DNA of 64,000 nucleotides, from NCBI GenBank assembly GCA_965246745.1, contig OZ251980.1, forward strand, positions 3,774,157 to 3,838,156, given 5' to 3'. The DNA comes from JANXMY01 sp965246745 (GTDB taxonomy: Bacteria > Armatimonadota > Armatimonadia > Armatimonadales > Capsulimonadaceae). The notes under the pieces are model-generated. The model saw only the letters and a program-made list of their open reading frames with translations, was not told where the DNA came from and made no database searches. Both the position numbers and the translations under genes were made by a program. Shown here piece by piece: positions 16,341-24,290 of the stretch. Each line of letters begins with the position of its first letter. Positions within the stretch are counted from its first letter, which is position 1.

Positions 16341-17888
16341 TTACCCCCACAGCTTTCGGTCGAGCGCCCGGTACTGGATCGCTTCGGCGACATGGGCGAG
16401 CTGGATGTCGGCTTCGGCGTCAAGATCGGCAATGGTGCGGGCCAGCTTCAGAATGCGGTCATACGCCCGCGCGGACAAGCCGAGCTGCGAAATGGCGGCC
16501 CGCAGCAGGTCTTTCACATCGTCGCTGATCCGGCAGAACTGCTTGATCTGCCGCGCTCCCATGTGGGCGTTGCAGTGCAGCGCGGCCGCCTCCGTATGGC
16601 CCTGGAAGCGCTCTTTTTGTCGGGCGCGGGCGGCCAGAACCCGGCCCCGAATGGACGCCGACGGCTCGCCGGTGCCCCCGCCGCCGATCATTTCGTCCTG
16701 ACGCAGACGCGGCACTTCGATATGAATGTCAATGCGGTCCAAAAGCGGCCCGCTGATCCGCTGTAAGTATTTGGCGATGGTCGGCGGCGAGCAGGTGCAG
16801 GTCTTGACCGTATCTCCATAATACCCGCATGGGCACGGATTCATGGCGGCGACCAGCATTAATTGAGCGGGATAGGTCATGGTCGCCGCGACGCGGGCAA
16901 TCGTCACATGGCCGTCTTCCAGCGGCTGCCGCAGAACTTCCAGCACGTCCCGCTTGAACTCAGGCAGCTCGTCTAAAAACAAAATCCCATTGTGCGCCAG
17001 CGACACTTCGCCGGGGCGGGGCGACGACCCGCCGCCGGCGAGGGCGGCATTGGAAATCGAGTGGTGCGGCGACCGAAACGGACGCTTGGTCACCAGCGAC
17101 GCGGAAGGGCCGAGCAGGCCGCCGACCGAGTAGATTTTGGTGACATCGAGCGCTTCTTCAAGGCTCAGCGGCGGCAGCACCGACGGCACCCGCCGTGCCA
17201 GCATGGTCTTACCCGACCCCGGAGGCCCCACCAGAAGTATGTTGTGCCCGCCGGCGGCGGCGACTTCTAAAGCGCGTTTGACATGCTCCTGGCCTTTGAC
17301 TTCGCAGAAGTCCAGGTCGTCGGCGCACGGCAGGCCGAGCAGCGCTTCCGGGCTGCCCGACAGCGGGGTCTGCGACTCGAAATCGTTGAGCAGCACGACC
17401 ACATCGGACAACGACTTGACGGCGTAAACGCGGACATCGCCGACAATCGCGGCTTCGGGGGCATTGGCCGCCGGAACGACTAAAAACGGCCGCTTGTCGG
17501 CGCGGGCCTTGATCGCCATCGGCAGGACGCCCGCAACCGGGCTGACCGAGCCGTCCAAAGCCAGCTCCCCGACAAACATGCCTTCAGCCAATTTATCGCC
17601 GGCAATCTGCCCGGTGGCGGCGAGAATGCCGACGGCGATGGGCAGGTCAAACGACGGCCCCTGCTTTTTGATGTCGGCGGGGGCCAGGTTGATGGTGATG
17701 CGCCGGAGCGGAAATTCCAGCCCGGAGTTTTTGATGGCGCTCCGCACCCGTTCGCGCGACTCCTGCACGGCGGCGTCGGGCAGGCCGACAATGGTAAACA
17801 TCGGGACGCTGGACGAGATGTCCACTTCCACGCGAACAACATACGCATCAATGCCGAGAATGGCACTGGAGTCTACTTGAGCGAGCAT
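16341..17888 (-). CDS. comM: YifB/ComM-family Mg-chelatase-like AAA+ ATPase (helicase)
   Basis: 515 residues. The ATG at 17888 follows a strong AGGAGGAA; the longer frame to 18044 has no such site. An N-terminal Lon-like ChlI domain (1-180) is followed by the AAA+ core with Walker A GPPGSGKT (221-228) and Walker B GILFLDELPEF (about 301-311). A Cys cluster (NPCPCGYYGD, CTCSPP) and a C-terminal helical lid complete it. ComM extends branches during natural transformation; dprA downstream on the same strand fits that role. Confidence 0.93.
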   Translation of the reverse strand: MLAQVDSSAILGIDAYVVRVEVDISSSVPMFTIVGLPDAAVQESRERVRSAIKNSGLEFPLRRITINLAPADIKKQGPSFDLPIAVGILAATGQIAGDKLAEGMFVGELALDGSVSPVAGVLPMAIKARADKRPFLVVPAANAPEAAIVGDVRVYAVKSLSDVVVLLNDFESQTPLSGSPEALLGLPCADDLDFCEVKGQEHVKRALEVAAAGGHNILLVGPPGSGKTMLARRVPSVLPPLSLEEALDVTKIYSVGGLLGPSASLVTKRPFRSPHHSISNAALAGGGSSPRPGEVSLAHNGILFLDELPEFKRDVLEVLRQPLEDGHVTIARVAATMTYPAQLMLVAAMNPCPCGYYGDTVKTCTCSPPTIAKYLQRISGPLLDRIDIHIEVPRLRQDEMIGGGGTGEPSASIRGRVLAARARQKERFQGHTEAAALHCNAHMGARQIKQFCRISDDVKDLLRAAISQLGLSARAYDRILKLARTIADLDAEADIQLAHVAEAIQYRALDRKLWG

Positions 17889-18206
17889 AGCAACGGTTCC
17901 TCCTGAACGGCGATAACGTCCTGTTTTGTGTCTGGTATTTTGCTGACGCCGGGAGTGTTCTCTGCCCGCCGGGGATTTTCCTGCTTGGCGCGAAAAAACG
18001 GCAAATGAATTTCTAAAGAAAAAATTCGTTTCGGCAAGCAGCAAGGCTTAACCACGGCAAAATGTTGGTATGATTGCGATAATAAGTATCAAACTTCCGG
18101 GCTGAGACTGCAAGTCTTAATGTTAGCTTAACGTTTGCGCTTTATAATAAGCCTTTACCAAAAAACCCGGTAATTTTACCGAGTGCCCGCGCCGAAGGAG
18201 ACACCC

Positions 18207-18956
18207 ATGACCGCCGAGGAAATCGCCGAAAAGATTCGCGCCCACGAATCCATTCAAAAAGAAATCAAGATTTGGCGCTGGGGCGCGTCAATCGCCGTCG
18301 CCGCCATCACCGTCGGGTGTGTCGGCTCGCTGGTCGGCCAGGTCCACGCGCTGTTTCAGCCCGGCCCGGCCCAGCAGCAGTTCGCCACTTCGCTGACCGA
18401 CGGCCTGAAAACAAGCGTTTTGCCGTCCGTCACCGACATGGCAAAGCAGGCCATCACCGAAAGCAAGCCGGAAGTGCAGGCGGCGTTCACCAAGCTCAAC
18501 GACCGCGTGCCCGAGCTGACGGCGACTTCTTTGAAGCAGTTCGACATTCTGCAAAAAGAACTGCCGGAGCACGGCGACAAAGCGCTGCAAGCGACCTACG
18601 GCGAGATGCTGAAGCGGCAGGAGCCGAAGATCAAAGCCGCCTATCCCGGCGTCACCGATGAAGCCGTGCAGGCGCTGGTGACCAACATGACAAACGAAGG
18701 CCAAAGCCAGATTGTCAGCGCCAACGACAAGCTGTTCTCGAAGCACATGGCGGCGCTCAGCGCGATCCAAACCGACCTCACAAAAATCCAGGACACCGAG
18801 CCGGTGACCGCCGACGAGGACAAAGCCAACTGGGAAATGGCGCTGCTGGTCGTGGATAATTTCCATTCCGACTTGAAGAGCCTCCAAGCGCAAAGCGACA
18901 ACACGCCGAAGTCGCTGAAAAACACGGCAAGCGCCGGAAAGGACAGCAAAAAATGA
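18207..18956 (+). CDS. Single-pass membrane protein with long extracytoplasmic helical domain (pair member 1)
   Basis: 249 residues. ATG 18207 follows AAGGAG at 18195-18200. A short cytoplasmic N-terminus (AEEIAEKIRAHESIQKE) leads to one membrane segment at about residues 27-47 (ASIAVAAITVGCVGSLVG). About 200 mostly helical, charged residues follow, presumably outside the membrane. A -10-like TATAAT lies near 18143 and a small hairpin at 18169-18181. The family is not recognised. It overlaps the next gene by ATGA and shares its topology, so the two probably form a complex. Confidence 0.6.
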   Translation: MTAEEIAEKIRAHESIQKEIKIWRWGASIAVAAITVGCVGSLVGQVHALFQPGPAQQQFATSLTDGLKTSVLPSVTDMAKQAITESKPEVQAAFTKLNDRVPELTATSLKQFDILQKELPEHGDKALQATYGEMLKRQEPKIKAAYPGVTDEAVQALVTNMTNEGQSQIVSANDKLFSKHMAALSAIQTDLTKIQDTEPVTADEDKANWEMALLVVDNFHSDLKSLQAQSDNTPKSLKNTASAGKDSKK

Positions 18957-19723
18957 CTGTATATGTAAATCCCGGCGGCGACGGCTCTGCGCCGACTCCC
19001 CCCGCCGAGAATATCGCCGAGAATTACGTTTCGGAAGAATTGGCAAAGTCCAAAATCTCCCTGAAGCGGACCCGCTTGTTTTCCATCATTGCCCTGATCG
19101 TCGCCGCCGTTTATATGGGCGTCGTCACTTCCAACCTCAGCCAGTTTTTGCGCCCGACCCAGGCGGCCGAGCTGGCTCGTGGCCTCATCGCCCAGCGGGT
19201 CGAGGAGCAGGGACCGGACATCGCCGCTCAGCTTAAGCAGCAGGTTCCCGTGCTGATCGCCCAGGCCCCGGACTATGCCATGCAGCAGCTTCCGGTGTAC
19301 CGCCAAAACTTGGAAGAACAGTTCGACACCAGCCTTAAAACCAATCTTGAGTCCGGGTCGGCGCAGATGGACAAAACCCTGGACGATTTTTTCGCGACCC
19401 ACAAAGACGAAGTTAAAAGCGTGCTGGCGTCCGGGGCCGACCCCGCCGCCGTGAAGACTTTGGGCGACGGCGTGACCCAGGAGTTCCTCGGCTCGCTGAA
19501 AACAACGCAGGTGAACGGCGAAAGCATTCAAAGCAAGTTCGACAGCTCGCTGGAAGCCCTCACCGCCGTGCAGAAGAAAATGGACCGCCTGGCGGCCAAC
19601 AGCGGCCTGACCCCCGAGGAGAAAAAGACCCGCCACGCGATTGCGATCATGACCAAGACCATCAAGCGCGAAACGCCCAAGCTCCCGGCCGCCGCCCCGG
19701 TCGCCGTCGCCGCCGCGCAGTAG
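18953..19723 (+). CDS. Single-pass membrane protein with long extracytoplasmic helical domain (pair member 2)
   Basis: 256 residues. It begins within the stop of the previous gene (ATGA). A 40-residue N-terminal segment is followed by one membrane span (FSIIALIVAAVYMGVVT, about 43-59) and then a long helical domain with repeated ALA..QLKQQVP and LEEQFDTSLKTNL patterns, ending in an Ala/Pro tail. It is similar in plan to its partner, which suggests an old duplication. Followed by a terminator. Function unknown. Confidence 0.6.
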   Translation: MTVYVNPGGDGSAPTPPAENIAENYVSEELAKSKISLKRTRLFSIIALIVAAVYMGVVTSNLSQFLRPTQAAELARGLIAQRVEEQGPDIAAQLKQQVPVLIAQAPDYAMQQLPVYRQNLEEQFDTSLKTNLESGSAQMDKTLDDFFATHKDEVKSVLASGADPAAVKTLGDGVTQEFLGSLKTTQVNGESIQSKFDSSLEALTAVQKKMDRLAANSGLTPEEKKTRHAIAIMTKTIKRETPKLPAAAPVAVAAAQ

Positions 19724-19759
19724 TGATGCTCGCGCTGCTTCGAGGCTTGCTTTCTCACC

Positions 19760-19796
19760 TAACGCCTGCCATAATCACGGCAGGCGTTATTGTTTG
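19760..19796 (+). terminator. Intrinsic terminator after the paired membrane genes
   Basis: The stem taacgcctgcc with ggcaggcgtta closes an 8-nt loop and is followed by TTGTTT. Confidence 0.85.
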
Positions 19797-19818
19797 TGGA
19801 CACCGAAAAGGAGCCTTT

Positions 19819-20625
19819 ATGCCAGCCGCCGACATTCCTGTTTATGATACAATCGGCTATTCTTACACGAAAACTCGGCAGGCGGACGCTCGGATTGTGG
19901 ATGCTCTCGTATCGCTTCTTGCACTGCCGCCAGGCAGCAGGATCGCCGATATTGGGGCCGGGACAGGCAACTATACTCATGCCCTTGCCGACCGAGGCTA
20001 TTTTGTTGACGCGGTGGAACCCTCAGCCGTCATGCGCGGTCAGGCGGCAAGCCACGACCGCATTCGGTGGCATAAAGGCGTGGCTGAACATCTACCGCTT
20101 ACAGACAAATCGGTGCAGGGTTGTGTCTGTACACTTGCTATCCATCACTTCGCAGACATCGGCCAAGCGCTGAGTGAAATGGGACGGGTGGCAGGTGGAG
20201 GGCCATTCGTCTTCCTGACGTTCGATTATCGCCAAGTTAAGCCTTTGTGGCTTGCTGACTACTTTCCGAAACTTTGGGAAGCTGCGGTCAACTCGCTGCC
20301 CCCGCTGGCGACAATCACTTCCCAGATAGGGGACATTACGGCTCGGAATGTGAAGATCATCCCGTTTCCGGTTCCGGGCGACTTGACTGATATATTTCTT
20401 GCGGCAGGCTGGAACCGGCCTCAGCTTTACCTAGAACCTGCTGTTCGTGCCGGCATGTCCATATTTGCCCTCGGGGACAGCGTTGAGATTGAAGCGGGAA
20501 CATTGCGGCTGCAAAACGATTTAGACGACGGCACTTGGGAGAAGCAGTACGGATGGCTGAAAGACTGGCGGGAGATTGATGCTGGCTATCGGTTCCTGCG
20601 TGCTGCGGTAAAGATTTCCGTCTAA
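19819..20625 (+). CDS. Class I SAM-dependent methyltransferase
   Basis: 268 residues. ATG 19819 follows AAAAGGAG. Motif I (SAM binding) is IADIGAGTGNYTHAL. The acidic loop VDAVEPSAVM and motif TLAIHHFADI fit ubiE/type-11 small-molecule methyltransferases. A C-terminal region of about 130 residues after FLTFDYRQVKPLW probably defines the substrate, which cannot be predicted. It stands alone between a terminator and the riboswitch-controlled gene. Confidence 0.8.
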   Translation: MPAADIPVYDTIGYSYTKTRQADARIVDALVSLLALPPGSRIADIGAGTGNYTHALADRGYFVDAVEPSAVMRGQAASHDRIRWHKGVAEHLPLTDKSVQGCVCTLAIHHFADIGQALSEMGRVAGGGPFVFLTFDYRQVKPLWLADYFPKLWEAAVNSLPPLATITSQIGDITARNVKIIPFPVPGDLTDIFLAAGWNRPQLYLEPAVRAGMSIFALGDSVEIEAGTLRLQNDLDDGTWEKQYGWLKDWREIDAGYRFLRAAVKISV

Positions 20626-20672
20626 AGCGGCATAATAAACGGCAGACAGCGCCAATAAACGCTGTCGTCCTT

Positions 20673-20778
20673 CGCATATTGACAAGGGCAAACTGCTTGA
20701 AAAGGCAGGACGCAAAGCTACGGGCCTTGACTTTCCGGCAAACGCCCGAAACAACTGGCCGCCGAGCCGCCAAACTGC
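20673..20778 (+). promoter_or_regulatory. Cyclic di-GMP-I (GEMM-I) riboswitch
   Basis: The conserved blocks appear in order. GGGCAAAC (20685-20692) is followed by a short P1b hairpin, ctgc/gcag, with GAAA in the loop, then GGACGCAAAGC (20708-20718), GGGCC, and a second arm ending TGGCCGCCGAGCCGCC. These match the known GEMM-I layout. It lies about 20 bases before the start of the small secreted ORF at 20801, whose AAGGAG site follows the aptamer closely, so control of translation or of an overlapping hairpin is plausible. A separate hairpin (20645-20666) precedes it. Confidence 0.83.
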
Positions 20779-20800
20779 GACGATACCGAAGGAGACCGTG

Positions 20801-20986
20801 ATGACTATTCTGTATGTATGTGCGCTGCTGTTTCCCGCGCCGTTCGCTCCGCCGCCCGCCGCACTCAGCGCTCCCGCGCCGGGGGTGACGGTCCGCCTCG
20901 GCGACGCGTCGCTGGAAGAATACACGCAGGGCGACCCCGGCAATCGCATCTTGCTGCTGCGAGGCAGCCGAATTGCAGCCAAATAA
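20801..20986 (+). CDS. Tiny secreted protein under c-di-GMP riboswitch control
   Basis: 61 residues, ATG at 20801 after AAGGAG (20789-20794). The first 24 residues look like a signal peptide (ILYVCALLFPAPFAPPPAALS). The mature part is about 38 residues (LGDASLEEYTQGDPGNRILLL). It is bracketed by a GEMM-I riboswitch and an intrinsic terminator three bases after the stop, so it is the only gene on a transcript of about 350 nt. No family is recognised; a matrix, pilus or surface role is suggested only by c-di-GMP control. Confidence 0.7.
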   Translation: MTILYVCALLFPAPFAPPPAALSAPAPGVTVRLGDASLEEYTQGDPGNRILLLRGSRIAAK

Positions 20987-20988
20987 AG

Positions 20989-21020
20989 ACGAGGGAGGCC
21001 AAACGGCCTCCCTCGTTTTT
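20989..21020 (+). terminator. Intrinsic terminator of the riboswitch transcript
   Basis: The stem cgagggaggcc with ggcctccctcg and a 4-nt loop is followed by TTTTT. Confidence 0.92.
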
Positions 21021-21036
21021 GGGCTTAGTTGTGCGC

Positions 21037-21867
21037 TTATCGGTCCGACAGCGGCAGCATAAGCTGCGGGGTGGGGATGGTGTGGTCCGGTCGGGTGGCA
21101 ATAATTGAAGTGCCGACCGCAAAGTATTCAATCACATGGCTGCCCCAGCCGTGCGAGTTTTCTTTGATGGTCGCCCCGACAATGCCGTCAGCCCCCAATT
21201 CTTCCGCTTCGGCCTGCATGCGCGACAAGGCCAGCTCGCGGGCATCGTAAATCGCCTGGGTATAGGTCGGCATCTCGATATTTTGTCCGACCTGCGAGAA
21301 CCACGCTTTGACCCCCTGATAGCCGACATGGTAGACGCAGTTGCCCATCACAAACGAAATGGGCCGGTAGCCGGCTTTCGTCAGGGTCCAAAAGTCCTGG
21401 CCCGACAAATCGCTTGTGAAGGGTCGGCCGTTGGGGGCGCGGTGGCTTTCGCCGCTCCGCGCTTTGATCGCCGTGCCGACCGCGATAAACTCGGCGAGGT
21501 GCTCGCCCCATTCCTGCCGCCCGACTTCCAGCCGCACCCCGACAATGCCGTCAGCCCCAATCGAGTCGGCTTCTTCTTCCATGCGGGTCATCGCCAGCTC
21601 GCGGGCATGGTACATGGCCTGGGTCAGCGTTTCCAGCTCCATAGACTGCGTCAGCGCCGGCTTCTGCCAGCCGATATGGTAGATGGACGATCCGACCACC
21701 AGCCCCAGCGGGTCGAAGCCCGCTTCTTTGACCAAAAGAAACTCGTTGACCGAGAGATCGCTTGTGAACAGCCCCTTCTTGCCCGCGCCGGGGGTCATGG
21801 CGGCCAAACGATTGCGGGCATGGATCGGCAGGCCGTCCTGCGAGCCGGGCGTGTACTTATCGGGCAT
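21037..21867 (-). CDS. Tandem YbjQ-like (heavy-metal-binding fold) protein, paralogue 1
   Basis: 276 residues from ATG 21867, preceded by GGAG. Upstream in-frame codons lie in palindrome B1. Two YbjQ-like domains of about 100 residues each carry the family pattern: an ARELA.SRM..EAEELGADGIVG helix-strand and a closing strand V.EYFAVGTSI. Each is preceded by a FTSDLS...L...G..P...V.G..VYH.G segment. YbjQ proteins form pentameric rings; the function is uncertain. A second tandem paralogue lies at 22620-23495, with a transposase between them. Confidence 0.78.
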   Translation of the reverse strand: MPDKYTPGSQDGLPIHARNRLAAMTPGAGKKGLFTSDLSVNEFLLVKEAGFDPLGLVVGSSIYHIGWQKPALTQSMELETLTQAMYHARELAMTRMEEEADSIGADGIVGVRLEVGRQEWGEHLAEFIAVGTAIKARSGESHRAPNGRPFTSDLSGQDFWTLTKAGYRPISFVMGNCVYHVGYQGVKAWFSQVGQNIEMPTYTQAIYDARELALSRMQAEAEELGADGIVGATIKENSHGWGSHVIEYFAVGTSIIATRPDHTIPTPQLMLPLSDR

Positions 21868-21889
21868 GGTGGGGGTGCTCCAGATAGCC

Positions 21890-21996
21890 GGGGTTGTGGA
21901 AAACCCCGGCAGGGATGTGTGCTTCGCACAAAGAAGCAGATTTTGCTTGATACTTTGTCCGAAGGACGCTGCTTTGCCGGGGTTTTCCACAACCCC
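21890..21996. repeat. Palindromic element B1 (transposase-flanking)
   Basis: A 22-bp perfect inverted repeat, ggggttgtggaaaaccccgg plus ca at 21890-21911, pairs with 21975-21996. The interior has gtgtgcttcgcacaa and gtccgaaggac. B2 at 22469-22603 is a copy in the same orientation. Confidence 0.92.
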
Positions 21997-22011
21997 AGCA
22001 CTGCATCGGCT

Positions 22012-22446
22012 TCAGGCCGCGCTGTCAGTTTCTTCCCAGTCGGGCCAAAGTTTTTGGGTTTCGTGGCGGCGCTTTTGGTTTTCGACGTAGGTAATGGCCT
22101 GCGGCAGATGAGTCCGGCTCAATGTAAAGCAACCGTAATTGTCCTGCCAGCCGAACGGCTCCGCAGACATGGACTGCTGCGGACGGATTGTGCGGCGTAC
22201 CCAGGCGGTTGAAGCGCCTTTAAGCTGTTTGGCAATCGCCGCAGGCGCATATTTCGCGGGTGCGCTGACAACAAGGTGAACGTGGTCTTCAAGACCATTG
22301 AGCGCCATGACCCGGCATCCAAGCCGCTGTGCCTGGTCAGCGAGGACGCCGTACAAGTCCGGTTCCAGCGCCGGAGTGATCAAAGGCATTCTTCGGTAAG
22401 TGGCCCAAACAAAATGCAGATAGATTTCCGTTTTACTGCGCCGCAT
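22012..22446 (-). mobile_element. REP-associated tyrosine transposase (RAYT / IS200-like TnpA, Y1_Tnp)
   Basis: 144 residues, ATG at 22446 after GGAGGG. The Y1 HUH motif is EDHVHLVVS (His55 and His57), the nucleophile is Tyr120 in AITYVENQ, and the family block WQDNYGCFTLS is present. The enzyme would cut and rejoin single-stranded DNA at hairpins. It lies between two direct copies of palindrome B (15 and 22 bp away), the arrangement expected of a RAYT with its REP substrates or of an IS200-type element. Probably intact. Confidence 0.88.
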
Positions 22447-22468
22447 AGAATCCCTCCATAGATAGTGT

Positions 22469-22603
22469 GCCGGGGTGGTGGAAAACCCCGGCAGAAAAGT
22501 GTGCTCTGCACAAGGATAGAGCCGGTGTCAGCCGCGTTCCCGTGCATCGTCTTATTCCGTGTCCGAAGGACATTTTCCTGCCGGGGTTTTCCACAACCCC
22601 GGC
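22469..22603. repeat. Palindromic element B2 (transposase-flanking)
   Basis: 25-bp arms, 22469-22493 against 22579-22603, have one mismatch. The interior shares gtgtgct.tgcacaa and gtccgaaggac with B1 in the same order. Confidence 0.92.
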
Positions 22604-22619
22604 TTCAATTATTTCATCA

Positions 22620-23495
22620 TCAATCTCTCAGCGGCAGGCCGTAGTCTATTGTCAGCGTGTCGGGGCTGTCGGTGACAATCGCGGTGCCGAGGGCGGTGAA
22701 CTCGACGATCAAATCGCGGCGGGGCTGGTCGTTGACTTCCACTTCATTGGTTGTGATATACTTGTCAATCGTCATGCCGACAACGCCTTCCGCGCTCACT
22801 CGGACAGCTTCTTTTTCCAGTCGTGTCATCGCCGCATGGCGGGTGTGGTAGATGGCTTTGGAGTAGTCGGTCAGCTCGACATTGCTCCAGCTTTGGCTTG
22901 CGTAGCGGTTGGTCGCCGTCGCGACATGATAATAGGTGCAGGTGCCGAACGCGAAGCCGACCGGGAAAAAGCCGCCCCGGCGTAGGGCGTAGAACTCCTG
23001 ACCCGACAGCGCACAAACAAACGGGGATTTCGGGACAGGCCGGCCCTCCAGCGCGACGGCGGTTCCCGACGCGGCGAACTCGATCAAATTGGTTCCCCAT
23101 TCGTAGGACTTGCGCTCGAGCCGGACGCCGATGACGCCGTGCGCCCCGAGAAGCTGCGCTTCCTGCTGCAAGCGGGACATGGCTAGGTGCCGCGCTTCGG
23201 TCTGGGCGTGGGACAGGGCTGTCAGCTCGGCGCTAGCGTACATCGGCGTGTACTGCCAGCCGACATGGTAAACGGTGCTGCCCATCACCTGCCCGAGCGG
23301 CCTGACGCCTTCAGTGCTCGCGAGGACCAGCTCGTTGACGCTGAGATTGCTGGTAAAGAAGCGCGGGTTTTGCGCGATCTCGGTGAGCCGCCGCTCGGCT
23401 TTCAGCGGCAGGCCGCCACGGGTGAGCCGGTCCTGGTCGGTGAGCGCAGCGGCGGCGGCTTGGGGATTGGCGGGCTGTTTTCCAAAAAGGGGCAT
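22620..23495 (-). CDS. Tandem YbjQ-like protein, paralogue 2
   Basis: 291 residues. The plan matches paralogue 1: a short N-terminal extension (PLFGKQPANPQAAAAALTDQ), then two YbjQ-like domains with SRLQQEAQLLGAHGVIGVRL and TRLEKEAVRVSAEGVVGMTI, each closed by a strand such as LIEFAASGTAV. The sequences have diverged well beyond a recent copy. A TATGGT box six bases before the ATG suggests a leaderless start. Confidence 0.78.
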   Translation of the reverse strand: MPLFGKQPANPQAAAAALTDQDRLTRGGLPLKAERRLTEIAQNPRFFTSNLSVNELVLASTEGVRPLGQVMGSTVYHVGWQYTPMYASAELTALSHAQTEARHLAMSRLQQEAQLLGAHGVIGVRLERKSYEWGTNLIEFAASGTAVALEGRPVPKSPFVCALSGQEFYALRRGGFFPVGFAFGTCTYYHVATATNRYASQSWSNVELTDYSKAIYHTRHAAMTRLEKEAVRVSAEGVVGMTIDKYITTNEVEVNDQPRRDLIVEFTALGTAIVTDSPDTLTIDYGLPLRD

Positions 23496-23501
23496 AGGGT
23501 C

Positions 23502-23507
23502 ACCATA
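23502..23507 (-). promoter_or_regulatory. -10-like box before YbjQ paralogue 2
   Basis: TATGGT on the minus strand ends six bases before the ATG at 23495. Confidence 0.35.
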
Positions 23508-23583
23508 AGAAAGCGAAGGCGTGTTTGCTGTGCGAAATCGTGTTTGCTGTGTGAAGGCGTTGTCACGAGGGCGTGTTGATTGT

Positions 23584-23870
23584 GTGCGAGGGCGTTGATT
23601 GTGTGCGAGGGCGTTGATTGTGTGCGAGGGCGTGTTTGGTTACGAGGGCGTGAACGCCCTCGCTGGGGGGCGCGGACGCCAAGCCGCCACCTGCGTGGCG
23701 GAAGATGGAAATAGGTCCGTTCTTGTCCTATTCTTAATCTTGTCCTATTCTTGTCCCGCGCAGGCGGGACCTCAGCGTCTGCGCTCCCCAGCGAGGGCGT
23801 TCACGCCCTCGTAACCAAACACGCCCTCGCACACAATCAACGCCCTCGCACACAATCAACGCCCTCGCAC
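23584..23870. repeat. Very long palindrome with tandem subrepeats, family H copy 1
   Basis: The 96-bp left arm (23584-23679) and right arm (23775-23870) are inverted copies with two mismatches. The outer arms are 19-bp tandem units (gcgagggcgttgattgtgt), extended to the left from about 23560. The inner part has gcgagggcgttcacgccctc hairpins, and the asymmetric centre carries two further hairpins (gccgccacctgcgtggcgg and cccgcgcaggcggg). An inverted copy lies at 43497-43815. No coding potential is seen in 23496-23900. Confidence 0.95.
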
Positions 23871-23900
23871 CCATACTTCCCTCACTAGACCGCCTACAGC

Positions 23901-24290
23901 TTAATCCAGCAGACTTTTCAAGGCGAAAAAGGCTTTTTCATTGCGCTGAGCGCGGGCGTGGATTTCGGCGCTCATCTCCGCCAGCCAGTCTTCGGTCGGA
24001 ATCGCCTCAGTCTTCAGCGTGATCCCGCGCACGATCTTGACCCGGCTGGCGGCCAGTGGGCCGCGCCCGAGGTCTTCCAGCGTGTAAACGCTGTCGCCGA
24101 GCGTGACGGAAATCTTGCGGACAGGCTTGTCTTTCTGAAACAGGCCGCCGCGCCGCTCAATCTCGGTTTCGTCGGGCAGCGTCCCGGACAGCACAGCGGC
24201 CAGCAGCGGCAGAAAGCCGCGAGCGTCCTGCGCGTAAGCATGGGCCAGCGCACCGGCGACGCCGACTTCGGAGAATTCTTCGCCGGTCAT
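23901..24290 (-). CDS. Hypothetical protein coupled to aroA
   Basis: 129 residues. ATG overlaps the aroA stop (ATGA at 24287-24290). The N-terminus is helical (FSEVGVAGALAHAYAQDARGFLPLLAAVL), the middle is a beta-like region (KISVTLGDSVYTLEDLGRGPLAASRVKIVRG) and the C-terminus is helical. No catalytic motif is seen and the family is not recognised. Coupling suggests expression with aroA, not necessarily a shared pathway. Confidence 0.65.
   Translation of the reverse strand: MTGEEFSEVGVAGALAHAYAQDARGFLPLLAAVLSGTLPDETEIERRGGLFQKDKPVRKISVTLGDSVYTLEDLGRGPLAASRVKIVRGITLKTEAIPTEDWLAEMSAEIHARAQRNEKAFFALKSLLD

Noticed and set aside
17889..18044. 52-residue extension of ComM
   Set aside because: The ATG at 17888 has an AGGAGGAA site and matches the family's N-terminus; the extension has neither.
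23560..23870. CRISPR-like tandem repeats
   Set aside because: Units of 19 bp are directly adjacent without unique spacers, and there are no cas genes; they are arms of a palindrome.
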